In this document: piece after piece, positions 19,024 through 28,263 of the stretch
Position numbering within the stretch: position 1 is the first letter of the stretch
Layout: every line of letters begins with the position of its first letter
Source of the DNA: Actinomycetes bacterium
GTDB taxonomy: Bacteria > Actinomycetota > Acidimicrobiia > Acidimicrobiales > Microtrichaceae
DNA length: 64,000 bases
Direction: 5' to 3'
NCBI GenBank assembly: GCA_029782335.1
Contig: JAKOVA010000053.1
Location: forward strand, 1-64,000
Program-made: the position numbers and the translations under genes
The notes under the pieces: model-generated
Database searches by the model: none
Told to the model about the DNA's origin: nothing
What the model saw: the letters and a program-made list of their open reading frames with translations, nothing else

Positions 19024-20376
19024 TCAGAGCATGGAGCCGAGATCGGAGCCGACGGTCGGGTAGGCGGCGGTCATCGACTTGAGTTGGCGGGTCGTGATCC
19101 CGAGTTTGATCGCGAGCCCGCACAGGTTGATGAGTTCGGCGTAGTCGGGGCCGAGCATGTGGGCGCCGACGATGGTGTCGGTGGTGGGGTCGACGAGGAT
19201 CTTGGTGGCTGCGGTCGTCTCGCCGGTCCGATAGCTGGAGTACCAGCCGCTGGTGTCGGTGAATCGGACATCGATGTCCAGCCCGCGGTCGCGGGCCTCG
19301 TGCTCGAGCAGCCCGACCCGGGCGAGCTCGGGGATGGTGAACACTGCGGTGGGCACCCCCCGGTAGTCCGGCACGGTCCGGCGACCGTTGACCATGTTGG
19401 ACACGGCGACCTTGCCTTCGAACACCGCGACCGGGGTGAGCGCCATCGCGTCGGTGTCCGCAGCATCACCGGCAGCCCACACCGCCGGGTTGGTCGTGCT
19501 CTGCAGATGCGCTTCGACGGTGACGCCGCGGTCGGTATGCGCCACGCCGGCGTGGTCGAGGCCGAGGGCGCCGAGCTGCGGGACACGTCCGGCGCCGTGC
19601 ACGACGAGGTCGGCATCGATGTTCGCTTCGCCCTCGGGGGTGTCGAGCCGGACACGTTGGCCAGAGGCGAGCTCGTCGATGCTCACGGTCGTGGATCGGG
19701 TTCGGACGTCGATGCCGACCGTGGCGCTCCTGGCGATGAGCAGGTCGACGAGGTCCGGGTCGAAGCGCTTCAACGGACGCTCGCCGCGGTCGAGGATCGT
19801 GACCGCGGAGCCGGCTCGGGCGGCGATGTGGGCGAACTCGAAGGAGATGAACCCGCCGCCGACGAACACGATGCGGGGTGGGAGCGAGTCGAGGCGCAGG
19901 AACTCGGTGCTGTCGATCATCAGCTCGGCGCCGGGGAATCCGAGGGGTCGGGGGCGGGCGCCGGTGGCGACTAGCGCGTGTCGGCACTCGTGGAGCGTGC
20001 CGGCGACGTCGATCGTCGACGGCGACGTAAACGTGGCAGCACCGTGGAGGGTATCGACACCGTTCGAGGCGAGTTCGCGTTCTGCGTTGCCGGGGGCCGG
20101 GTCGATGAAGCCGCGAGTGTGGCGCATCAGATCGGCCCAGTTGATCGACAGACCGTTCGGGTCGATGCCAATGTCACGCATCAGGTTGGCGGCGTCGATG
20201 ACCTCGGCTCCTCGGCGCAGGATCTTCTTCGGGTCACAGCCGCGAAGGGCGCATGTGCCGCCGTAGGGCAACTCGTCGACGATCGCGGTCCTCCAGCCCG
20301 CCGCGGCCGCCTTGTTCGCCGCCGAGATGCCAGCCATGCCTGCGCCGATGACGAACAGGTCATAACGAGCGGTCAT
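19024..20376 (-). CDS. FAD-dependent pyridine nucleotide-disulfide oxidoreductase (MerA/glutathione reductase-like, without C-terminal vicinal Cys pair)
   Basis: DLFVIGAGMAGISAANKAA, GGTCALRGCDPKKIL, VFVGGGFISFEFAHI. Confidence 0.8.
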   Translation of the reverse strand: MTARYDLFVIGAGMAGISAANKAAAAGWRTAIVDELPYGGTCALRGCDPKKILRRGAEVIDAANLMRDIGIDPNGLSINWADLMRHTRGFIDPAPGNAERELASNGVDTLHGAATFTSPSTIDVAGTLHECRHALVATGARPRPLGFPGAELMIDSTEFLRLDSLPPRIVFVGGGFISFEFAHIAARAGSAVTILDRGERPLKRFDPDLVDLLIARSATVGIDVRTRSTTVSIDELASGQRVRLDTPEGEANIDADLVVHGAGRVPQLGALGLDHAGVAHTDRGVTVEAHLQSTTNPAVWAAGDAADTDAMALTPVAVFEGKVAVSNMVNGRRTVPDYRGVPTAVFTIPELARVGLLEHEARDRGLDIDVRFTDTSGWYSSYRTGETTAATKILVDPTTDTIVGAHMLGPDYAELINLCGLAIKLGITTRQLKSMTAAYPTVGSDLGSML

Positions 20377-20666
20377 CGGCTGAACACCTCGATGAGCGAG
20401 TCGAGCGACGGCGCGCCCTCGACCTCGTCGCCGCTGCGGTAGAGGCGACACGCCAACGACGGACCCGCTCCACCGAACGGGTCGACGCCACCGACCAGGA
20501 TCGTCGGGGATCCGCTCATCGCCGAACGCTCTGCTTCGTCGGCAGTGGCGACCTCGTGCTCGCGGACCGTCGCCGCTGCACCGGTCCGTTCGAGAGCGAT
20601 GGCGATGCGTTCACGAGCGACGGCGAGGTTGGGACAGTCCGCGACGTGGAGCAGGTCGATGCGCAT
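20373..20666 (-). CDS. Small thioredoxin-fold-like protein of the 'alkylmercury lyase-like' annotation group
   Basis: MRIDLLHVADCPNLAVARERI...GSPTILVGGVDPFGGAGPSLACRLY; ATGA overlap with the oxidoreductase gene. Confidence 0.6.
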   Translation of the reverse strand: MRIDLLHVADCPNLAVARERIAIALERTGAAATVREHEVATADEAERSAMSGSPTILVGGVDPFGGAGPSLACRLYRSGDEVEGAPSLDSLIEVFSR

Positions 20667-20672
20667 ACGCTG

Positions 20673-20704
20673 ACCGTAGAGGTTCCAGTGCACAGGAAGG
20701 TCAA
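20673..20704 (-). promoter_or_regulatory. MerR-type promoter/operator
   Basis: Minus strand TTGACCTTCCTGTGCACTGGAACCTCTACGGT: -35 TTGACC, 20-nt spacer with TTCC-N8-GGAA dyad, -10 TACGGT, between divergent genes. Confidence 0.75.
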
Positions 20705-20708
20705 GCAG

Positions 20709-21107
20709 ATGTTGATCGGCGAGCTCGCCCAACGGTCAGGGGTCCCAGCCAAGACGCTGCGCTACTACGAAGACATCGGGCTGCTCGACCCACCACGCCG
20801 CACCGAGTCCGGCTACCGCGACTACGACTCCGATGTCGTCGAACGGCTCATCTTCATCACGTCGTCGAGCGCGTTGGGGCTCACCCTCGGGGAGATCCGC
20901 AGCATCATCGCCCTACGAGACGACGGACAAGTCCCCTGCGGCCACGTCCTGGCCCTGCTCGAACAACACTCGCGTGACATCGACCGCAGGATCTGCGAAC
21001 TCCGCTCGCTGAAAGTCGAGCTCGCCGCGATCGTCGAACGGGGAGCACGACTCGACCCAGCCGACTGTGACCCCGACCGCATCTGCCATCTCATCGGGCC
21101 CAGCTAA
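20709..21107 (+). CDS. MerR family transcriptional regulator
   Basis: MLIGELAQRSGVPAKTLRYYEDIGLLDPPRRTESGYRDY. Confidence 0.9.
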   Translation: MLIGELAQRSGVPAKTLRYYEDIGLLDPPRRTESGYRDYDSDVVERLIFITSSSALGLTLGEIRSIIALRDDGQVPCGHVLALLEQHSRDIDRRICELRSLKVELAAIVERGARLDPADCDPDRICHLIGPS

Positions 21108-21239
21108 TTCGACACCGTCGAGGTCTTGATCAAGTCGTCAATGAGAGCACCCCCCGCCGGCCCAGTCGTTCCGATCGCAGCATGGAGCGGAGCGATGCGG
21201 CTTGGAGTTCGTCGGGCCCGCGATGGGCCCGCTCCTTGT

Positions 21240-21899
21240 TCAGTGTTCGCTCGGGCTCGAACGGTCGAAGGTGGCGGCACACTCCGGTGAGCAAAACAGG
21301 TGCTCGATACCGGCGGCGGTGCGGGTAGCCGCAGCGTGGGAGCGGGTGACCGCCATCTGGCAGATGGGGTCGACGGCACGGTCCGGTAGCGCAGGGCACG
21401 AGGTGATGGCGTAGAGATCGATCGGTTCGGGGAAGCTGCGAAGCGATGTTGGTCCGAGCGCAGCGACGGCCATGCCGGCGTGCTCTGCGGCGTCGGCGAC
21501 CACAGCGGTGGCGACCACTTGGTCGGGTTGCGCGAGGGCGGCGATCCGGGCAGCGACGTTGACGGTGGCACCGAACCAGTCTCCGCCGCGTTCCACGACG
21601 GGTCCGTGGTGGAGTCCGATGCGCAGGAGTGGGAAGGCGGCTTCGTGATCGGCGAGGTGGCAGATCCGCCCGGCGAGAGCGAGCGCGTCGTGCGAGCTGG
21701 TCGAGACCAGCATGACGGCGTCGCCGAGGCCCTTGACCAGCTGGTCACCGTCTCCGAGAGAGATGGTGGTGAGATCGCAGAGCCGTTCAGCGAGGTCGGC
21801 GGCAGTCTCGTCGCCGTGGGTGGCGGTGGCAACGGTGAAGCCGGCGAGGTCGATGAACACGACGGTTCGCTCGAGGGCGGTCGGGGCAGTGTCGGTCAC
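21240..21899 (-). CDS. Class III adenylate/guanylate cyclase-like domain fused to C-terminal YHS domain
   Basis: VVFIDLAGFTVATATHGDE...KGLGDAVMLV..GATVNVAARIAALA plus DPICQMAVTRSHAAATRTAAGIEHLFCSPECAATF. Confidence 0.8.
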   Translation of the reverse strand: MTDTAPTALERTVVFIDLAGFTVATATHGDETAADLAERLCDLTTISLGDGDQLVKGLGDAVMLVSTSSHDALALAGRICHLADHEAAFPLLRIGLHHGPVVERGGDWFGATVNVAARIAALAQPDQVVATAVVADAAEHAGMAVAALGPTSLRSFPEPIDLYAITSCPALPDRAVDPICQMAVTRSHAAATRTAAGIEHLFCSPECAATFDRSSPSEH

Positions 21900-22378
21900 G
21901 GTTCAGCCGCTGACTCGTGGGGCGCGGCGCGCCAGCTGGTGACGGCGAGGACGATGCCTCCGCAGACGATGGCGACATCGGCGAGGTTGAAGGTCGGCCA
22001 CCAGCCTGTGTAGAGCATGTCGACGACAGTGCCGGCTTGTGACCGGTCGATGACGTTCGCCAGTGCGCCGCCGATGACGACGCCCGCTGCGATGTAGCTG
22101 GCGAACATGCCGCGCCACGCTGCCACGGCGATTCCGACGGCGACGGCGCCGGTGAGGGTGAGGACCAGCCACGTTGGGGTGCTGGTGCCCATGCCGAACG
22201 CAACACCGGGGTTGTAGGAAAGGCGGAGATCGAGCGGGCCCGGAAGGTCGATGTCTCGGTCGGCGAGCGCTGCGCTCGCCGCGATCTTGGTGGCGAGGTC
22301 GATGGCGATCACGGCAGCCGCAGTGGCCATGAGGATGGTGTGCTTGCGTCGAGACGGGCCGGAGAGGTCGGTGGTCAT
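21896..22378 (-). CDS. lspA: Lipoprotein signal peptidase II
   Basis: LSYNPGVAFGM, GGALANVIDR, FNLADVAI motifs. Confidence 0.88.
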   Translation of the reverse strand: MTTDLSGPSRRKHTILMATAAAVIAIDLATKIAASAALADRDIDLPGPLDLRLSYNPGVAFGMGTSTPTWLVLTLTGAVAVGIAVAAWRGMFASYIAAGVVIGGALANVIDRSQAGTVVDMLYTGWWPTFNLADVAIVCGGIVLAVTSWRAAPHESAAEP

Positions 22379-24315
22379 TTGCGGGCGAGCCGGAGCCCGT
22401 TGGCGATCACGGCGAGCTCGGACAGCTCGTGTGCGAGCACTGCGACCGGGAGGGCGAACACACCGAAGAGAGCGCCCGGGACCAGGACTGCGAGGATGAC
22501 GAGGCTGAGCGCTATGTTCTGTGCGACGACGCGATGGGTTCGGCGACCGATGCGCAGCGCTTCGGTGAGCTTGGACAGGTCGTCGGCCATGAGTGCGACG
22601 TCGGCGGTTTCGAGGGCGACGTCGCTGCCGGCGGTCCCCATCGCGATCCCGACCGAGGCTGCGGCGAGGGCGGGCGCGTCGTTGACGCCGTCGCCAACCA
22701 TGCCGACGTGCCCGCTGCGGGCGAGTTCGGTGATGAGCCGGGACTTGTCGTCGGGTTTGAGGTGGGCGTGGACCTCGTCGATGCCGACCTGGTTTGCGAC
22801 TGCGGCGCCGGTGCGGGCGTTGTCGCCGGTGAGCATGACGATCCGTTCGACCCCCTCACGGCGGAGTTCGGCGATGGCGTCGGCTGCTTGTGGACGGAGG
22901 ACATCGGCGATGCCGATCACGCCGACGATCCGGTCATCCACTGCGGCGGCGATGGCGGTTTGGCCGGAGGTCTCGAGTTGCTCGATGCGGTCGCGAAGTG
23001 CGGTGAGGGCGAGCCCCCGGTCCTCCATGAGGGCGGGCGACCCGACAAGGTACTGATGACCGTCCGCGGCGGCTTGGGCGCCGGCGCCGATGAGGGCCTC
23101 GAAGGTGTCACTGGCCGATGGGGTGGCGATGTCGAGCTCGCGAGCCCGGATCATCACGGCTTTGGCGAGGGGATGCTCGGAACGCTGCTCGACCACCGCC
23201 GCAGCCGACAGCACTGTCTGCTCGGTCTCACCGGTGGCTGGGAGGGTCTCGACGACTCGAGGCTGACCCTGGGTAAGGGTGCCGGTCTTGTCGAGCGCCA
23301 ACACGGTGAGCCGGGCGAGCTCTTCGAGGTAGATGCCGCCCTTGATCAGGATCCCCTTGCGGCTGGCGTTGCCGATGGCGGCCACGTAGCTCACCGGGAT
23401 CGAGATCACCAGCGCGCACGGTGCCGCAGCGACGATCACCGTCGCTGCTCGGGCCACCCATTCGGAGAAGTCACCAGTGAGCAACCCGCCGCCCAGTCCG
23501 ACAGCGAACCCGACGGCGAGCACGGTCGGTGAGTACCGGCGGGCAAAGCGGTCCATGAACTTCTCGCCTCGACCCTTCTGCTCCTGGGCTTCGCTGACGA
23601 GGTGCACGATCTTGGCCAGTGTGTTGTCGGCCGAGGTCGCCGTTGCCTCCACCACGAGCGCTCCGGTGGTGTTGAGTGTCCCGGCGAAAACCTTGTCGCC
23701 GGCCTGCTTGTCGACCGGCGCCGATTCGCCGGTGATCGCAGCCTCGTTGAGCGCGGAGCGGCCCTCGACGATGGCGCCGTCGGTGCCGACTCCTTCGCCG
23801 GGTCGGACGACGAACCGGTCGCCCACCGCAAGCGCATCCAGGGCGACCTCTTCTTCGACACCGTCACGGACCCGCATCACTCGTTTCGGGGCGAGGTCCA
23901 TCAGCGCCCGGATGGCGTTGCGGGTGCGGTCCTCGGTGAACTCTTCGAGCGCTTCGGAGATCGAGTACAAGAACGCCAGCGTGGCCGCCTCGCCCCACTC
24001 GCCCAGCCCAGCTGCAGCGAGGGTGCCCACCGTCATCAACAGTTCGATGCCGATCACCCGTTCGCGTACCAGCTCGTTGACCGCTTCGAGAGCGAAGAAC
24101 CGCAGCCCTGCCAGCGTCGCGACCACATACAGCCCGGTGACCGCGACGTCGGGGGCGTCGAAGCGGCCGGCAACGAACCCGACGACCAGCAGCAGCCCGG
24201 CGAGCGCCGACCAGCGCACTTCTCGGCTCTGCCACACGTGCGCTACGCCGTCACCATCGTCGTCTGCGTCGTCGCGATCACCGACGACGGACCGAACGGG
24301 AGGTGTGGCGCTCAT
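22375..24315 (-). CDS. Heavy-metal P1B-type ATPase (APC variant of CPC motif)
   Basis: LALDKTGTLTQG, MVGDGVNDAPALAAA, AAAPCALVISIPVS; no N-terminal CxxC domain. Confidence 0.9.
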   Translation of the reverse strand: MSATPPVRSVVGDRDDADDDGDGVAHVWQSREVRWSALAGLLLVVGFVAGRFDAPDVAVTGLYVVATLAGLRFFALEAVNELVRERVIGIELLMTVGTLAAAGLGEWGEAATLAFLYSISEALEEFTEDRTRNAIRALMDLAPKRVMRVRDGVEEEVALDALAVGDRFVVRPGEGVGTDGAIVEGRSALNEAAITGESAPVDKQAGDKVFAGTLNTTGALVVEATATSADNTLAKIVHLVSEAQEQKGRGEKFMDRFARRYSPTVLAVGFAVGLGGGLLTGDFSEWVARAATVIVAAAPCALVISIPVSYVAAIGNASRKGILIKGGIYLEELARLTVLALDKTGTLTQGQPRVVETLPATGETEQTVLSAAAVVEQRSEHPLAKAVMIRARELDIATPSASDTFEALIGAGAQAAADGHQYLVGSPALMEDRGLALTALRDRIEQLETSGQTAIAAAVDDRIVGVIGIADVLRPQAADAIAELRREGVERIVMLTGDNARTGAAVANQVGIDEVHAHLKPDDKSRLITELARSGHVGMVGDGVNDAPALAAASVGIAMGTAGSDVALETADVALMADDLSKLTEALRIGRRTHRVVAQNIALSLVILAVLVPGALFGVFALPVAVLAHELSELAVIANGLRLARK

Positions 24316-24725
24316 CGTGTCGCTCGGTAGTTCGGGCACAGCGAGATCTCCACGCCCTCAGACGCCAACAGTTCGGCGCCGGAACGCAACACCGCGACGA
24401 CCTCAGGCCGGGCGATCCGGTAGAAGACCTGACGGCCCTCAGGCCGGTCAGCCACCAACCCGCACGCCTTCAAGCACTGCAGGTGTCCCGAGATGTTGCT
24501 CTGAGAACCCTGCAAGCGTTCCACCAGGTCCGTGACCCGCATCTCGCCTTCGCTCAGCTCGTCGAGAATCGCCAGCCGCACGGGATCGCCGAACCCCCGG
24601 AACAGCTGCGCAGCGAGCTGGACATCGGACGACATCAGCTCGCCCGACGCACCCCGGACCGCCGTGGCCGTCGCTCGACCGCCTTTCGCAGCTTGCACAC
24701 TCTCGGACGAACGAAGCAACGGCAT
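24312..24725 (-). CDS. ArsR/SmtB family metalloregulator
   Basis: LAAQLFRGFGDPVRLAILDELSEGEMRVTDLVERLQGSQSNISGHLQCLKACGLV; ATGA overlap with the ATPase gene. Confidence 0.88.
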   Translation of the reverse strand: MPLLRSSESVQAAKGGRATATAVRGASGELMSSDVQLAAQLFRGFGDPVRLAILDELSEGEMRVTDLVERLQGSQSNISGHLQCLKACGLVADRPEGRQVFYRIARPEVVAVLRSGAELLASEGVEISLCPNYRATR

Positions 24726-24731
24726 ACAGCG

Positions 24732-24759
24732 ATGATAACGGCGAATACCGTAGAGTCAA
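24732..24759 (-). promoter_or_regulatory. Putative promoter TTGACT-N16-TATCAT for a leaderless arsR transcript
   Basis: -10 ends 7 nt before the ATG. Confidence 0.5.
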
Positions 24760-24869
24760 TTATTCCAGCCTCTACCGGTTCTGACCGGTGCGACGGCCAT
24801 CGTCTTCTGCTAAGAGCGCTGCACCGGCTGGGGTGGCCGCATCGCAGTCGGGCCGCAGTGTTCGGTCGT

Positions 24870-25580
24870 TCAGCCGAGACCGGTCGACACGAGCGCGAAG
24901 AGGGCGAAACCGCCGAGCAGCGCCACGCTGGAGGCTCGTGTGTCCTCGCTCGCTTCGTGGGCTTCGGCGATCATGTCCTCGAACACCGCAACGGTGAACA
25001 AGCCCGCGGCGGCCACCAGCGCCGCACGTTGCGCCGATTCACTCGCTTCGCGCAGCATCAGGTAGGACAGCACCGATCCTGCGACGACGGGGAGCACCAG
25101 GGTCGCTGCCCGCAGGAGCCTTCTGCGTCGGGGGACGCCGTTGGCTTCGAAGGTGCTCGTCGTCGCCAAGCCCTCAGGAACATCGGCGAGGACCTGTCCA
25201 ACCGCCAACGCCAGACCCAGACTGGCCGTGACGGCCGAACCTGAGCCGATCAGGAGGCCGTCCGCGAAGAGGTCGGTGGCGACCGCGAGGTAGATCATCC
25301 ACATCTGTGTCCCGCCACCGACTCGACGCTCGATCGCTGCTTGCGCGAGGAGGTACACGATTCCGCCAGCGAGGAACGACGCTGCGATCTGCACACCCGA
25401 CAGCACCTGGAGCGCTTCGGGCATGATCTCGATCGCCACGACCGCGACCACGATGCCGGCGGCCGCATGCAACGCTCGGTTCCGCCACCTGTCCGATGGC
25501 GAGAACAGCTCGGCGGTGAGCGAGCCGGCGAAGTTCCCGACGAACGGAAGGAGCGACAGCAGGACGACGTTCAGAAACAC
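24870..25580 (-). CDS. ZIP-family metal transporter
   Basis: Multi-TM; AAGIVVAVVAIEIMPEAL, LALAVGQVLADVPEGLATT. Confidence 0.75.
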   Translation of the reverse strand: MFLNVVLLSLLPFVGNFAGSLTAELFSPSDRWRNRALHAAAGIVVAVVAIEIMPEALQVLSGVQIAASFLAGGIVYLLAQAAIERRVGGGTQMWMIYLAVATDLFADGLLIGSGSAVTASLGLALAVGQVLADVPEGLATTSTFEANGVPRRRRLLRAATLVLPVVAGSVLSYLMLREASESAQRAALVAAAGLFTVAVFEDMIAEAHEASEDTRASSVALLGGFALFALVSTGLG

Positions 25581-25676
25581 AGCAAGCCTGTCTGTCGTTT
25601 CCCCGGTAAGACCGCCCGTCCGATTCCGAGAGGTTTGAGGCCATCAGGTGTAAAGGCAGGCACAGCCACAGCCGAG

Positions 25677-25913
25677 TCAGCCGGGGCGGTCGCGCATGCT
25701 GTGGCTCCACCACATCGCAAGGCCGGCCTCGCCTAGACCCACCGCGCGCGTTGCTGCCGGATGGTCCACGAGTGGCCGCATCGCCCGCTGGTACCAGTCA
25801 GGCCCGTCATACCAGCGCAGCATGTGGCGACGAGGCATCACTGCGGCCACGACACCGTCTCCGATGAGGATGAGCGCTACGACCCAGAGAACACGACGCA
25901 TCGTGGGTGCCAT
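25677..25913 (-). CDS. Small hypothetical membrane protein
   Basis: 78-aa ORF with N-terminal TM segment. Confidence 0.45.
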   Translation of the reverse strand: MAPTMRRVLWVVALILIGDGVVAAVMPRRHMLRWYDGPDWYQRAMRPLVDHPAATRAVGLGEAGLAMWWSHSMRDRPG

Positions 25914-26138
25914 ACCCCGAGCGGATCCGTCCTATTCCTGCGTCTCCAGAGGGTCATGGCAGGATTCGGCCCGTGGTCGCTGCGCGTTGGTGCCACGACT
26001 GGGCTGAGGTCGACACAGCCGTCTCGAGGGTTCCGTCCGTCGTGTGAGCCGCGAGTCAGAGCGCGCGGGCGAGCATCGGCGAGCCGGACGAGCGACCGCT
26101 TGCCGACGGGTACATGCCGCTAGCCGCTGCTGCAAGGA

Positions 26139-26831
26139 CTACTCCGCGGGGTCGTTGCGGCGGCGATCGCCGATCGCGGCTGGTGCCACCAGACGCGGGC
26201 CCTCTCGGTTGCTCGGGCGCGAGGTACGAGACACAGGACGACACAGGATCCATAGGAGCACGACGCTGAACAGCTCCGGGATGTGAACTGCTTCACCGAC
26301 GAGTGGGGCGCGTCCCTGGAGCACGTCGACGACACCGGTGATCACCAACGCACCGACGAGCACCACGGCGACATGGAGCATCGTGCGAGCACGAGCGGGG
26401 CGTGCGACGACGACGAGCAGACCGACCGCGTAGGCGAGCGTGAACGCGCCAAGGTGCCGCGCCGCGTGTGCGACGTCGCGGTGCACGTCGGTCGCGAACA
26501 GGTCAGGCGTGGACAGCAGAACGATCTGAGCCGCGACGAGTGCGAGCAGCCACCGGGCGATGGATGGGCTGGTGCGGCGATCCTCCGCAGCGGCTGCGTC
26601 CGAAATGGATCGGCCGAGACCAGGGATCGTCGGTGCAGCGCTAATGCGGGCGCGACGCCGGAGATCGTCGACCTCTGATTCAAAGACGGTGCAGTCATCG
26701 CAGTGAGCCAGATGGGCGTCGACGAGCGACGGTTCGATCTCCTCGGGCTCGCCGTCAGCTCGTGCGGACAGCGCTGCTTGAACTGCGTCACATGTCGAGC
26801 TCACTGGTTGCTCCGCGTGGTGCTTTGTCAC
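26139..26831 (-). CDS. Zinc-finger (zf-HC2) anti-sigma factor-like membrane protein
   Basis: HLAHCDDCTVFESEVDDLRRR plus C-terminal TM segments; divergent to an ECF sigma gene; start uncertain (26831 or 26804). Confidence 0.65.
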   Translation of the reverse strand: MTKHHAEQPVSSTCDAVQAALSARADGEPEEIEPSLVDAHLAHCDDCTVFESEVDDLRRRARISAAPTIPGLGRSISDAAAAEDRRTSPSIARWLLALVAAQIVLLSTPDLFATDVHRDVAHAARHLGAFTLAYAVGLLVVVARPARARTMLHVAVVLVGALVITGVVDVLQGRAPLVGEAVHIPELFSVVLLWILCRPVSRTSRPSNREGPRLVAPAAIGDRRRNDPAE

Positions 26832-27388
26832 CCGAGGGGGTCGTCTGGGACCATTCACTGGTGCGGTCCGACTGGGTTCTCCGCGAGGTGGTGTCCCGGG
26901 CGGTCGAGGGTGATGATACGGCGATGGCGGAGTTCGTCGCCCTCACCGAGCCTGAGGTCTGGAAGCTGTGCCACGCGTTGGGCTCTGACGGTGAGGTCGA
27001 GGATCTGGTGCAGGAGACCTATCTGCGAGCGATCCGATCGATCGGCTCGTTCCGAGGCGATTCCCCTGTGATGGCATGGCTGTTGCGGATCGGCCGCAAC
27101 GTGTGCGCCGACCACGTCCGCCTTCGACAGCGAGACCGTGGTCTCGTGGAACGGGTCGGTCTCCAGCTCCGCGAGCAAGACTGGATCGAGCCGAGCTTCG
27201 CGTCGATGCTCCTCGCAGGGCTGGCCCGCCCTCAGCTCGAGGCGTTCGTGCTCACCCAGCTGTTCGACATGACCTACGAGGCGGCGGCGGAGGTGCTCGA
27301 CTGCCCGGTCGGCACCGTGCGGTCCCGCCTGTTCCGCGCGCGACAGGAGCTGGCACGCCGACATCACCGGAGCTCCGACACCGGTTGA
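26792..27388 (+). CDS. ECF RNA polymerase sigma factor
   Basis: EVEDLVQETYLRAIRSIGSFRGDSPVMAWLLRIGRNVCADHVRLRQRD; sigma-4 YEAAAEVLDCPVGTVRSRLFRARQEL. Confidence 0.85.
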   Translation: MSSSLVAPRGALSPEGVVWDHSLVRSDWVLREVVSRAVEGDDTAMAEFVALTEPEVWKLCHALGSDGEVEDLVQETYLRAIRSIGSFRGDSPVMAWLLRIGRNVCADHVRLRQRDRGLVERVGLQLREQDWIEPSFASMLLAGLARPQLEAFVLTQLFDMTYEAAAEVLDCPVGTVRSRLFRARQELARRHHRSSDTG

Positions 27389-27683
27389 GCAGAGCTGTCC
27401 GCCGTTGCCCTCGGCCGGCAGCAGCACTGCATTGTGGACCATCGGTCCTCCTCGAGTGTGGTGGCGGCAGCCCGGCAGCCAACCAATCGACCATGGACAA
27501 ACCACGCCGACGGGCAGCCGACAGTCCACGGTCGGCGCAGCCACTCGAAGGGTTCCGAATCCCTCGCAGTTCGTGAGTGACACGGATCGTGGAACTCCGT
27601 GGCGGTCTGCGCCGACTGTGAGACGTGCGCTCTCTCCGTCGGCCTTCATCCGAGGTGCTGACGATTCCGGAGTCGACCGACCG

Positions 27684-28238
27684 GTGCTGCTCGTGAGGCG
27701 CACGAACCAGCGAGGTCAGGTTCGACGCGCCCCTCTCATCGCAGCGGTGGTCGGCCTCGCGGCACTCGGCCTGGTAGCAGTCTTCGCCACCGGTCCTATC
27801 GGCGGTCGGGTGCCGGACTCGAGCCCGCTCGTCGGGCAGATCGCTCCCACGCTCGCAGGGCGAACGCTCGCCGGTGATCGTTTCGACATCGACCAGGAAC
27901 GCGGTCGTTGGGTCGTCGTGAACTTCTTCGCGACGTGGTGTCCGCCCTGTGTTCAGGAACACCCCGAGCTCGTCGAGTTCTCCCAACGAGTTGGCGACTC
28001 CGCGACGGTCGTCAGCGTCGCCTATGACCAGAACGAGCTGGACGACGTCGAACGGTTCTTCGCCGAACGAGGCGGCGACTGGCCAGTGATCATCGATGGC
28101 GGCGACGGCGCAGCGCTGGACTACGGCGTCAAGAAGCTGCCGGAGTCCTTCGTCGTCGCACCGAACGGCACCGTCGTCGCCAAGATCAACGGAGGCGTGA
28201 CCGCCGACGAGCTCGAGCGAATCATCATCCAGTCTTGA
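27684..28238 (+). CDS. TlpA/ResA-like membrane-anchored thioredoxin
   Basis: TM then WVVVNFFATWCPPCVQEHPELVEFSQ. Confidence 0.82.
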   Translation: MLLVRRTNQRGQVRRAPLIAAVVGLAALGLVAVFATGPIGGRVPDSSPLVGQIAPTLAGRTLAGDRFDIDQERGRWVVVNFFATWCPPCVQEHPELVEFSQRVGDSATVVSVAYDQNELDDVERFFAERGGDWPVIIDGGDGAALDYGVKKLPESFVVAPNGTVVAKINGGVTADELERIIIQS

Positions 28239-28263
28239 CCGACGGGGATCGTGCCCGGGACCG

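Noticed and set aside
19024-20376. Calling the oxidoreductase mercuric reductase (merA)
   Set aside because: No C-terminal vicinal Cys pair and no NmerA domain; kept as MerA/GR-like.
27540-27580. tRNA T-loop-like ggttccgaatccc before the TlpA gene
   Set aside because: The loop has an extra base and no tRNA body could be folded around it.
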